Origin: Morinoia aosen
Taxonomy: Eukaryota; Arthropoda; Malacostraca; Amphipoda; Talitridae
DNA length: 64,000 nt
Assembly (NCBI GenBank): GCA_030386875.1
Contig: CM059563.1
Span: forward strand, 49,603,602-49,667,601
Reading direction: 5' to 3'
A model generated the notes under the pieces. It saw only the letters and a program-made list of their open reading frames with translations, was not told the origin of the DNA and made no database searches. Shown one piece after another: positions 22,553 to 34,465 of this stretch (the first letter of the stretch is position 1; the number at the start of each line of letters is the position of its first letter). Both the position numbers and the translations under genes were made by a program.

Positions 22553-25500
22553 ACGGCCATGACGTTACCGCAAGGTATATCAGATGTGCTTCTTTCTACC
22601 AGAGAGCGATGCAGGGAAGATTTACAGTAGTTATTCGTTCTTATAGTTAATTCTGTTGTCTGATTAAACTATTCGTAGCTCAAAAGAGCCGTTCAACATA
22701 AAGAAAACCTACAACGGGAAGTAATATAAAAATACGTCATGAATGAAATAATTTAGAAATTGAAGTAATAAGACCAGTCAATAAAATGAAATCGATTTTC
22801 AAAGCGGTGAATATTCAAAAATCATTCAATGCCGAGTTTTCGAGTGAGAATAGCCTCAAATGACTAACACTAAAACAGGTTGGCAAATTTGACTAACCGA
22901 AGAGTGACTGACATATTCCAGAAGTATAGACTAAATTAACAACACTTTCGATGTGATGCAAAGAAAGACAGAAACTACAGTAAGTACTTTACATGGTGGG
23001 TAATAAACTCTAACATTAATTGCATTTGTTACAGTAAAACGAAAACGATTTAATTCTAGCGTTAAAACTGTTGCGGGATAACCTTCGTTGAAAAATTGAA
23101 AATAACTCTTGTTGAATATGGAAAGCACACTTTTAAAAGGCACTTCTTCAAAGAGGTTCCTTGGTCAAACACCAGCCAATTACATTAAACAGTGACGGCA
23201 ATGATGCGATAAATCACTGGAAACAACCCTGGAGAGAGCTTAAGTCCAAAGCACATTAACGCAAACAATTACTTGACTTTCTGGCCAAGAGGAAAGTTAA
23301 AAGAACATGAAGAATATGGCTAAAGGATCATAGGGAAAAATTGCCGTTAGTCTCTCATGAAATTCAGTCTTTTTAAAAGTTGATTTTTTGTGAAGCAACT
23401 GTATGAATATTTGTTCTGAACTATTGATATCCAACAGCAGCTAACTAATTTCATTTTATCTAAAATAAAACAACCCAAATAAACCAGACCGTTATCAGCT
23501 CAAAATGTAGATCTGCAGACTCTAGTCAACAAATAACTGTTACTAGAGCAGACTGTAACACGGTACTCAAGTTGTAATTGAAAATAATAGGCTAGATATA
23601 CCGGAGACCTCCATTCCCGAATTAAAAGTAACAGACCGGCTCCACATTATCAGGTTTAAATGATCAATTCCAAGCAATTTAAAGCAAATCCGAGGTCCAA
23701 AAAGTCACCTTCACAGTTTTTTCCCAGCAAGTGCAAGGACCCCGGCTCTTATCGGCTATGTGTGATTTTTTCCTAAGCGAGAACCCTTTTTAACAGCGAA
23801 CCAGGGTCCGCCCTGCCACATCTATTCTTGGGGACACACGCTTCACCGGCAACGTCTGCAACGAGATTCCGAGCATTTTTACAGCGCCTGATTTCTGCAG
23901 TTGAGCAGTGTTAACTTCAAAATTTGTTTGACATCGGTAGATTGCTCAAGAAAGTTTCATGAATGAAAAACTCAGTCGTGAAAGTTATTTTACATCAACC
24001 ATTCGTAAACTTCGTCGATACCATAAAATTTAAGAGCTTTTCAAATGCTCGCAATCGAATCTGACAAAATCACAACTTGAGCAGAAAAATACAGGACTTT
24101 TATGATAAAGAACAGAGCTTAAATTAAATGACAATTTCGAGGCTTTAGCAAGAGACGTGATACGAAAATTCATCTTTCATGGGACATGTTCAGGAAACCA
24201 ATGGTGTCACTTCGCTTCGTTTCAAAGAATTAACTTTGAAGGTCTTTCTAGCCAACATTTCTTTGTAAAATCTTATTTTATGACACACATCTTGGACGTT
24301 TTCTCCTTCCACTACGTAAGCTAAGGAAAACTCTCAGAATACCGCATAGATTTAATTATTTCATTACAATTACAGAGGCATGGCAGTTGTTAAAAAAAGT
24401 TATTTTCTAGACTTCACTTACTCACCGCTCCAACTATGACCAACGAAGTCGTTTAAGCGGCGGAACGTACCTGGGTGAAGACAGAAAGAAATTAGTTTTC
24501 TCTACAACCATCCATTTATGAATCAAGATTCTAATTGATGGATATTTTAAAATAATATGCTTTGGCGACTGTTAACGCAAAGCCACACACTTATAATATA
24601 ACTCTGAAGAGAAATGGCTTCAATGCACGTAGCAGAAAATAGTGTAAACTTTGCGGAGAAACTCATCTTCTGAGTCACGAACTCTCAACACCAGAAAAAT
24701 ATAGGAGTGTATTCCAAACTAAATTTAGTGCATAGAAATAAATTTTTTTGCAGTAACATGAAAAACATCGAGTCACGAATGAACATAAATATTCAAAAAA
24801 TTAATAGCCATGAAAAAACAAACATTATTGATAAGATTTAAGTCTTCCGTTTAGGACAGTTGAAATAAGTTTTGTAGAGCAGGACCAATACGAGAAATGT
24901 CAAATAAACTACGCTAAATTCAAGGAATATGTTCATGAACCATCTCATCTATTAGAAAACTTTTAAAAAGATGATTTGAACTTTTTGACACATTTAACAA
25001 AGCCATGCATGAAAAGATAGGCAGAAGCAAGGTTTATGGCTCAAACATTCTGAGGTGAACTTCTGTGGCACTTCATAGAACAGCAAGTGATCAGTTTGTG
25101 GAAATGGCCGTCGACCTCACTTGATACGCAAAGCTCATTAATTGATGAGTCGAGAATACTTCGCTTTCGAGTACCGTTCTCTCGATTGTAACAGAAGAAG
25201 TCAAAAGAAAACATCTGACGACAAACGACGACCAAAACTGGGCGCAAATACGTATAACAATCTCCTTTAAAATCCTGGTTTAGTCACTGCAACTGAACGT
25301 AAACACGCTAGCTATCCTACAAACTAATCGACTTCTCAAAGTTGTCGAGATAGAAGTTATGGAAGCGAATTATCGTTTCGAGCCATTAGTTGCTCACAAC
25401 AATTAGCAAAATTATCCTCCAATCTTCAACGAGTCATTTGGCGCTGCTGAACGTATACACGCTTCGTTACACAAGAGCTTGCATAATTGCTCCAGTGAGG

Positions 25501-25863
25501 CCCAGTTCCCAGCACATAGCTGACGATGACAGCATCGGGTTCTCAAGTTTGACACACACGAGACTGACATGCCGTGCGACCGTCGTTTGTCACAGACAAG
25601 ATGCTAGCCGAATTCCGACCGGCAGTACACATAATCCAATTACGGAAGCAGTAAAAGTGCTTTTTGAAAGTGAAATTTAGCGTCATCATACAAAGTTACA
25701 AACATTTCTGCATAGGAAACGGGAGTGTAAGTGGAGCACAAATTGAGAAATGGAACGTGCTCCAGAGGAAAGTGTAATCATGGAGAAAGCCTCAATCAAA
25801 CATAATTTAAGATATGTTTCTTGAAAATTATGCACATTCACATGTCGGTACAGAGGAATAGCT
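22553..25863. other. Non-coding stretch, nothing recognised
   Basis: AT-rich with only short frames. No repeat shared with other parts of the window was seen. Confidence 0.55.
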
Positions 25864-26150
25864 TAGGTTAGATGTTAATTTAAGGGTGCCTAACCGTAAC
25901 AAAGCGTTCCAAAGAAAAGAAGAATGAAGGCACCATTTAGTATGGACTTGAGATACTGCCGAATCTAGGCGTTGAAAAACAGGAAAGCAGTGAACCGGAA
26001 ACGATTCTTTATGACAAAACAAAATAACCTATTCTATTTCAACAGAAGGAAGGTCTAACTAACCCTTAGCTCAGGACCTCGCATATTTCCTTCGGGAGTG
26101 CTACTTCCCATTGATACAATACTTGTAATCCTCTGAAGGATATAGAGGAA
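25864..26150 (-). mobile_element. Family R copy 4, internally deleted
   Basis: Starts at a 'ggttagatgttaatttaagg' tail and shows 'gaaggcaccatttagtatgg', then jumps from 'gaatcta' directly to 'ggcgttgaaaaacagg'. It therefore lacks about 100 bases of the family body. It resumes with 'agcagtgaaccgg' and 'attctatttcaacag' and runs to 'gggagtgctacttcccat'. No target-site duplication seen. Confidence 0.8.
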
Positions 26151-29100
26151 TAATAACATGATTTCAAGATACTCAATTCACTCCCACTGCAGTAATTAGC
26201 GGCCATAAACAAAATGTGAAACATTTTACACGTGAATTTAAATGCCACCGAAGTGAGGCTCCTAAAACACTTGGAACTCTCACAAGTACAAATGACTCGG
26301 CCAACCACCATCGTGTGTACTTGTCTCGGAAGAGCTAGAGTATGGTTAAAGATTAGTTTTCAAAATCATCAAAATTATGTATACGCAATAGACGAGCAGT
26401 TGAATAAAAATACGGCTCAATTCAGGCAACTAAGCCAAATTTTTATAAAGGCAGTCCTTTGATAAGCGAAGTGTTTTCGATAATTTCAAGGAGCTTACCG
26501 AATCCACCATGAACGTCAAGCACCAATACCTTCAATAAAATCTCTTTTGGAACCTGCGTGGCTTAAAAAAATAATACTGAATGCTTCGTACAATTCATGT
26601 TTAAAAATACACGTCATTTTTCTACCATGAAAATTATGATGTTCCCCAGCCCGGTTTATAACATTTAACTAAAACTTTACTGAAGCAAATAAAAACTAGG
26701 ACAAAGGAAGTGCAAGGTATAGATTCCGATGCATGTCTTTGTCACCAGAACAACATAAACTCGGGAATATATTCACAAAATGCAGGTTGCGATTTCAACA
26801 ACAACACGCACAAAAAGTTATGATGTTTAGGGAATGGCGACGTAAAGACAACATCCGTTCCCAAGGAGGGTAGGCACGCAATAAGCATCTGCACTCATTA
26901 ACTTTGAGCAATTAGCGAAATAATCAGCTGCGCAGAGAATCGAAATACCAGATAATTGATGTTCAATTTGCAATGGAGTGCGGCGAATGGCAGCGTGCGA
27001 GGTATTTCGTTGAGCAAGAAATGAAAATTCTACGTCATCGCATTTCAGAGGCAATCAGGACGTCATCAACGAATGAAGAATGGAAATTGCATTATGCACC
27101 GACATGCTGCCTATGGACCAAACTAGTGAAGGATAAACCGAACTTCAACACCTCCTCTTCTCCGGATAAGTTAACACACTCATGGCGTACACTTGAAGAG
27201 GAGGAGCGAAGTCGGTGTGTGGGACCTTCAATATCCTGCCTCGTCAACAGAAGCACGAAATGAAATAAATTGCAAGGGTAATAAATCACTGGCGAGGGTT
27301 CTCATCTAATGCTAATTACGAAACCCTGCATTACTCGTGCAGGTGATCAAGGAAATAATGAAAATCATCACCATCTCATCCGCATCAAGTTTATAAAATA
27401 AATGACGATATTTGTTCTAAGTGATATTAGATTTCTTCATTAATCTTCTGCCAAATATATCATGATCAGAACAAGTCAATCACTATTTTTAAATCAACTG
27501 ATTCGTTGAGTGAAACTTCAATTAGTTTACGTCATGCGAGCCGGGTATCAAAGGAATTTGCGCGTTTGGAGGCAGTGGAAAAAAATAATTCCTAACAAAA
27601 AGATGGAATACTCCAGCTCCTTGGACAGACGCAGTAATTGAAGATCAGATCACAACTAATAAAACAGCCATGATGGTTCATCATATCAGTGAGAATGGCA
27701 GCAATCTAAACCTTGATTGTTCCCAAAAATAAAGTCTGGGATTTTCCTTTTTGCTGGGCAGGTGTCCCAGACGCAATGAGCGTAATTAAGAGAGGATCGC
27801 CAGTTAAGGCGAGGACCCGTGGAAAGATCCGCCCGCAAAATCAGAAGAAAGGAGAAGGACTGAGGTGGAGGTGCGCACAAAGGAGCAGCACCTTAGCACC
27901 GTTACGGCCGCGTGCGACAGGCTGCACTCGTCCTGTATGCGCTCTGCGGACGGACACAGCGCTGTCTCAACGCACGTACTTTTCATAAGTGGACCATACC
28001 AAACTAAATTTACGCTCGCCGAAGGATGAAGTTATAAACTAAAAAAAATGAATATTGAATAGAATGCGGCAGAAGTTAATAGCATGTATGTAGAAGTGTG
28101 AAAAGTTCCAACAAGAGGATAATATTGTGAAATGGTAAAAACATCAATAAATGAGACAACGCCAATATTAAAATAAAACGGAGACTGAAGGCGAAAACAA
28201 CGTAGTGCAAGTAGCACATATCAACCGCTAGTGAAGGCCCAGTTTCCCAGGGGAGCTAAAGTTACAGAGAAGACGTTAGAAAATTAGGCAGAACTTCAGC
28301 ACGCTAGATGCGTTCAGGTTAAGAAATAAGACAATATTCTCGAATCAAGTTTATCATCAACTCAGCCAGCTGCAGCAGATCGCAGTTAACTTCTCAAAAA
28401 TCCGAGCATAAGGACTGAAAATAAAATCATCTTTATCCACCTTACAATTTAGCCTTGGAGTATCCAGTAACTTATTTCGTTATTTCTAGGGTGAGTCGGT
28501 GAAGAAGTGACACACAGACCTAACTACGAAAGTAACATTAGATAATCCCTCTCTAATCAAAATAGCTTAAAATCATGAAAATTTACTACTGCCAGAATGT
28601 TAATTATTATAAATATAGAACATCCCATCCCTCGTAAATTCACTTAAATACTGCAAAAAATTTACGCTTCCTTCAAAACAGGGTCAACACAAGTAAATAA
28701 ATATGAACGAGTGTTAAAAATTAAGTTAGAAAAAGAAAACAAAAAGAAAATAACATGCAACAGAGCCTTACGACGCTGTACCATGTCACGGATAAGGTAT
28801 AAATTTTTGCTAGAGATACGTTGCCACTTCTAGCATTTCAAAACTATTTTTTCATTTCAGCTTTCTACGCAAATCTTGGTGAGTGAGCGAGTGAAGTACT
28901 GAAACATAAGAGGAATTTCATAAATATTATTTTACGATTAATTCCACGTGACGCTCAAAAATCAGGAATTCCCGAATGCTGGAAATTAGAAGAATTATAT
29001 GAATTGAGAACAAAAATTGGACAACACATAGCTATGAAAATTTTCGAATTAAGGTGTTGAAAATTTTTACATGTCAAGACAGCCAAGCACAACGAATCAG

Positions 29101-31654
29101 GAAAGAAAACTGTACACCATATAAATAAAACTTCACGATGAATGATCCCATTCTAAAATTTTCAAGCGAAGCACAAGTTGGTAATCCACTAAAGTTGAGT
29201 GCGTGTGTAAGGATTGCAGATATTGCTCGTAAAAACGGATGTCGGTTTTATAGAAAACTTAATTGACAATGCGAATCAACTATGAAACAATACGTAATTC
29301 CTGAACATATTTTTCGAAGTAGAAGATTTTCAAACTAACACTACAATAAGGTCTTCATGGAGTGAGTACCTTCGCTTTAACTTTTAGTTGCAATCAAATA
29401 TGAACCATGAAGATGCCGAGCACACCTGCGGTCAGGAGATTACGCTGCACGGCTCAGAGGGTGAGTGGGAGCAGGTGATGATGAGTAGCAGAGCGCTCGC
29501 GACTAAAGTGAAATAAGAAAAAATAATGACTCAAAAATGCCTAACAGTCGAGTAAGAAAAAGAATCAATTCTCAAAAAACTATTTGAATATTTCTATAAA
29601 GAAGAACCTCAGTTTCAAAGCAAGGCTACCAGTATTGAAGTAGGAATTGCCAATTAGAAAACTGCCCATGATATTTTGGGGCTACCAAAATATGTAGAAT
29701 ACAAATTTTGGAAGTGAGAACATCGGTCGCACTGCTGACGGAATAACCAACATAAAATACGATTACGAACATACATGACATAGAGGCAGACGCGTGAGCT
29801 TTAATAGAATGAGCTTGTCGTGTCTGACACGTGGCTCTACAGTCTAAAATAACGAACATATACTTACAAGATCAACAATGAAGACATCTTGGGCTCCCCA
29901 TTCAACAGCACTTAAAAACGGGCGTTTAACGACTTATTTTTGTTACTGCTAATGCGCGATCAGACTCGTAAAAGAATTCATTAAGAATTACTACCCGCAA
30001 ATAAATCGCATTTGTCGTTCCGCATTGCAGGGGAAATAGTTTTCTTCTAATCAAAAACTAAATAGAAAATGATCCGCAAACACGACTCGCAATTAAAGAC
30101 CAAAACCAACACCGTAAATCATAACACCGACACTGATAGCCACGCTCGCTTCAGGTTCGTGAGACGATTTGGCCACACGAAATTTACAGGAGTTTCAATT
30201 CGGACCATAGCTCGCCTGGGGTTGAACACCGCACGGACTCGATGGAGCCAATCGAACTTTTCCGGCCGCAACGACTCGATCGAGATAACCCAATCTTTCA
30301 TGCTAGGCGATTCGGTCAAGCCAATCTCTTCTCAACTGACACTTGATCTGCGGGTGCCGTTCATCTGTAGACTTCTACCCATGAATTACTTTAACCTTTC
30401 ACTGACGTGATTTCATGCCACGTGCTGAACCAAAGTTTTTCGTTTCACATGTATGCTAAAAAAATATGAAGAAGATATAAAACAGTTAGGACGCCCTCTG
30501 CTGCTTTTTTCGATTTTTCACTTTTTCTCAGACACAAAGCAGCACGTACGCCACTCCTAAAAATAGTAGATCTTGCGCCCAGGATAAACGACAGCATCAA
30601 ATTGGACTACTTCTCATACGTCAGCGGAGAAGAATATAGGTGGACACTGTCCACAGGTCTTCCAAGCAATGCCCTGAAGACACCGTTACGGCACTAGACC
30701 AAGAATTCCTCATGAAAGACAGCCAATAGCTTACGGTCCCCGCTGCGATCAGAGAGATAGCGCTCTCTAAAAGGTCCTCTCATGAAAGGCGCTGCACAAA
30801 GCCAACAGGGATATATTGCAAGCTCTCGTTTGAATCAGAAAGACTTCATCCCTTCATTAAGTTATACCTAAAGGACATGAGATAGACGTGCACTTTCAAC
30901 AGAACGAAGTGTGGCAGGTTTGCAGGTTTTATCTCCGCACGTAGGACTTGAAAAATTTTTCTCGCAGGTCAACCTCAAACTTAACGGTGGAAAACTAAAT
31001 AAAAATTCAAGAAAGTCAGAAATTGAGAAGGTGGGATGACTTGCACCTTCTCATTTCTGCCGATACGGCGTCAAAAAAAGCATTCGAGTTTTCCCCCACG
31101 ATAAAGTAAACTCGGTCAACGCCGGAGCTCCAACTCTACCAAGAAAATATGTGGCTAAGTGCCAAGGGTCCCACCCAATAATAGCGCTGTTTTACTTCGC
31201 GGCTTTTAGTTCTGGGCATTAAATGACTTAGCACTCTTCCATGGGCGGCAGTTTTGGACCGTCGTGATGGTGGACTTTTAGAAATGACTAAGAGAAGGAA
31301 GCAAGAAGAAGGTCAAAGGAGAAGACCTTGCGTGACCTCGGATCCGCCGCAGCATGAAGGCCGCGCGCGCTTGTGCCAAGCAGAGCAAAACGACCCAGTA
31401 CGGGCCCGTCAATCATGCCCTGTGATGGCTGTGACCGTTCTTCTGAGTACAGACCTCGCAGCGTAGCTCGTCGCAAGAATTGTTACGAACCTTGCAGTGA
31501 AGTTTTTAACTTATTCGCAGTTCAATTTTTTGTATTCTTTTGCAAACATTGCAAAAATTTAGACTTCCATATCCAAGAATGATGAATATGAATATTTCAT
31601 ATTATTAAATATAGTTTATGGAACACAGATGTATATTAAAATATAAGTTCGTAT
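26151..31654. other. Long non-coding stretch with weak open frames
   Basis: Frames at 26973-27263, 27713-27988 and 30069-30410 (all plus) are 90-113 codons. The first has coding-like codon use and an EWQRARYFVEQEMKILRHR-type helix, but no family is recognised and chance frames of this size are expected. They are not called as genes. Confidence 0.5.
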
Positions 31655-31985
31655 GAACAGCTCAACCAGAACCAAAGTGTTGCCGAGAAAAGAAGGAGGA
31701 AGGCACCATTCAGCATGTAATCAAAGGAACGAGGGATCTGTGCGGAAGATGTGTCAACTCACCGTGCGCATAGAAAAAGGAAGATTAATAGGCGTTCATG
31801 AAACAAAATGAAAGTTAGAGACGAAAGTAATAGGTACTGATAAAAAGGGCAGCAGTGAATCGGAAAAATATGATTCGTAATAATACAAAAAGCAGTATTT
31901 CAACACTAAAAAGGCCTCCTCAGCTTCTGCCCGGAAACTTGCATTTTCCTCCTCGAAAAGCTAATTCCGATAGATCTTATGGAAC
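31655..31985 (-). mobile_element. Family R copy 5
   Basis: Recognised from 'gagaaaagaaggaggaaggc', 'accattcagcatg', 'caaaggaacgagggatctg', 'gcgttcatgaaacaaaatg', 'ggcagcagtgaatcgg' and the terminal 'aaagctaattccgatagatc'. It keeps the segment between 'gcggaagatgtgt' and 'gcgcatag' that the young copies lack. Diverged, with no clear duplication. Confidence 0.8.
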
Positions 31986-32464
31986 ACGAAAATATGGTAA
32001 AATTCCAACATACATTCGCTGAAACCTGAGACCCAAATTTGTGGTGGAATATATACACATTAAATAGCGCACTTGGGTTCTAACTGAAGGCATGCACACA
32101 GCCTGCGTATCGCACGCGTCACACCAGGGTGCTTGACTAAAGCAATTATCTGGGCGCTTCACTGGGGCTTGAAGCCGCTCCCGACCAATGTGACTGCGCT
32201 CACGTCGTGGACAACACCTTCTTTCACTGGTCGGATGTGAAATTCTAATTTTCCTGCGGATGTCAAGTCGTTTCTTTTTCAGTGCCGCTATGAACAGGAC
32301 TTCCTGGCGGCACATCGAGCTGCGAGCTGGGCTTTTCGACTATCACGACTGGATCTGACATTTCTCGTTTCAGAATCTTGCCACTGCGAAATTGAACCTA
32401 TTAATGGTTTTCTTGAGGCCGGCTTTTTATCGAGAGGGAACTATTGGGTATTTTTTTAGATTAA

Positions 32465-32825
32465 ATAATATCTCAAGTTATTTAAGCCTTTCTTACCGCA
32501 ACAAAGATGTTCTAAGAGAAGAAGAATGAAGGCACCATTTAGTATAGAGGTAAGGGAACACAGAATCTATGCACAAGGTGCATAGAAACAGTAAGCTAAG
32601 AAAGAAGTTCATGAAACAAGATAAAAGTTGAAGAAGAAAGTAGTAGATGGAGAAAAACAGGACAGCAGTCAACTGAAAAAGATGATCCGGGACTAAAAAA
32701 AAATTTTATTTATACCAAAAATAGGCCTACCTAACCTTCAGCTTGGGACCGCACATTTTTCCCCCCGGTAGAGCTAATTCCCAGACATACGATAGTTGTA
32801 TCCCCTTGAGGAGAGGGGCGGTTTA
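32465..32825 (-). mobile_element. Family R copy 6
   Basis: Recognised from 'gaatgaaggcaccatttagt', 'aagggaacacagaatctatg', 'cacaaggtgcatagaaacag', 'gttgaagaagaaagtagtag' and 'aacaggacagcagtcaactg'. It extends to 'gatagttgtatccccttgag', making it among the longest copies at the high-coordinate end. It lies about 500 bases from copy 5 in the same orientation. Confidence 0.85.
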
Positions 32826-34316
32826 TGTAGGAGTAACCAGCCGCTTGTCACCTACAGATCTGTGATTATTAATATCAGTGATATTCACTGCTGTAATTGG
32901 AGATTTTTTTATTACTGAAAGTTTGGCACGACCCTGTCTGATAAGTAGATGGAGAGTAAAACGGCGACAACATGTAGAGAAGTAGCAGAACTGAGGAGCA
33001 GCGTTGAGAAACCCCGTTGAGTATTTAGCCCACATAGCTCACTGAAGTGTAGTGTACTGGGAACAGAGGAGCGGTGCGAGATTTGTTACATTGCATCATC
33101 ACGACCTTTTTTCAAATGATTGGAACGCAAGGAAAATCGATAAGTGAAAATAAAGTGTGTAGATTCTTCGCATTGAAAGTGAATAGTTTTTTTTTTGCAG
33201 CCAGCTGCAACATTTCAAAGTGCTCCAAGCCAAACTTTTTCTCAGAATGACTTCGCTGCCGTGCGTGCTGCATCAATTCTATGGAAACCTTTAAAATAAG
33301 AGTCTAGGCTGGCTTGAACCTCAAAAAAAGCACCTAGTATGAAACGAAACAGGTTTTACCTTTCTGGGAGTCGATCATCACCAGCTGTCGAAAGCGAGTA
33401 CAACTCTCGTCCCAACGAGGAGGGTTTGGAGAGTACCTCACATTGAAACAGCAGAACGAAATTCCATAACAAGTGAATTTTCTCATCGCCCAATTGGCAA
33501 AATGCTTTAAAAATCGGAGCTGATCGACGAATCATTCATTTGTCAAATGAAAATCATAGTCGCAAGTGAACAATTTTTCTTCATGTATTTCACGTCAAAA
33601 ATTACTTTCTTCTATGATTAGAAATTAATTCGCCAATACTTGAGGTAATCCACATCCGTAAGAATTTTAGTTCAAGATAAAACAATAGGAAAGTCGTAAT
33701 ACATTTGGATTTGAAAATGCTAAGGTCTGAATTTACCTACTAAGGCACTCAAAAATTTCACCTGCTGTTCGTTTGGTCGCTTAACGACACAAGAGTTGCT
33801 GAAGTGGAAATTTGAACTGAAGCTTGATCTAGTTCAGGAAACTCATAGAGTTGTGACCTAATCACGAATGTGACAGACAACGAAACCTGTACAACTTATA
33901 TGAACATTGCACACAAATACAGTAGTACTTTGAGTATATTGCGGCAGGAACAGCAAAACACTCAACAAGCTGGTGGTGAATTTAAATTCGACAACCTGCT
34001 GCCACTTTCATGTCTATGCAAAGGATACCGAATAAGAAGAATAGTTATTTGAATAGCTACTCTTTGAAATTAAGTAGATAGAAAAGACGATGAATTTGCC
34101 GCTTCGAGGCTGTCATCGAAAGCGTTCTGAACACGAGCGTAGCATTAATTCACTTGTTCTCAGCATAGCGATTAGATAAGAGAAGAAAAACGACCGTCGT
34201 CACAAGTTAGCGCTGCTCGACTTGTTTTGGTAAGACCGGGGCTGTAGCTGGCAAGACTTACCCGCCCTGTAAAGGTCAGAGTGGGGTGACGGTCTGGGCT
34301 GGCCTGCGGGCTGAGT
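32826..34316. other. Non-coding stretch, nothing recognised
   Basis: Becomes GC-richer from about 34200 toward the minisatellite. No gene recognised. Confidence 0.55.
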
Positions 34317-34465
34317 AGGGCTCTCATGTGCAGTGCATCAGTGGCTTCACGGCCCTGTGTAGGGCTCTCATGTGCAGTGCGTCAGTGGCTTCACGGCCCT
34401 TTGTAGGGCTCTCATGTGCAGTGCATCAGTGGCTTCACGGCACTATGTAGGGCTTTAATGCAAGC
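34317..34465. repeat. 44-bp minisatellite, three full units plus a partial one
   Basis: Units begin AGGGCTCTCATGTGCAGTGC at 34317, 34361 and 34405, exactly 44 bases apart, and a fourth decays after 34449. Units differ by only a few substitutions. The period is not a multiple of three. The block sits in a locally GC-rich segment (about 34200-34500). Confidence 0.9.

Noticed and set aside
30069-30410. 113-codon plus-strand frame
   Set aside because: No domain recognised and the antisense frame is open as well; treated as chance.
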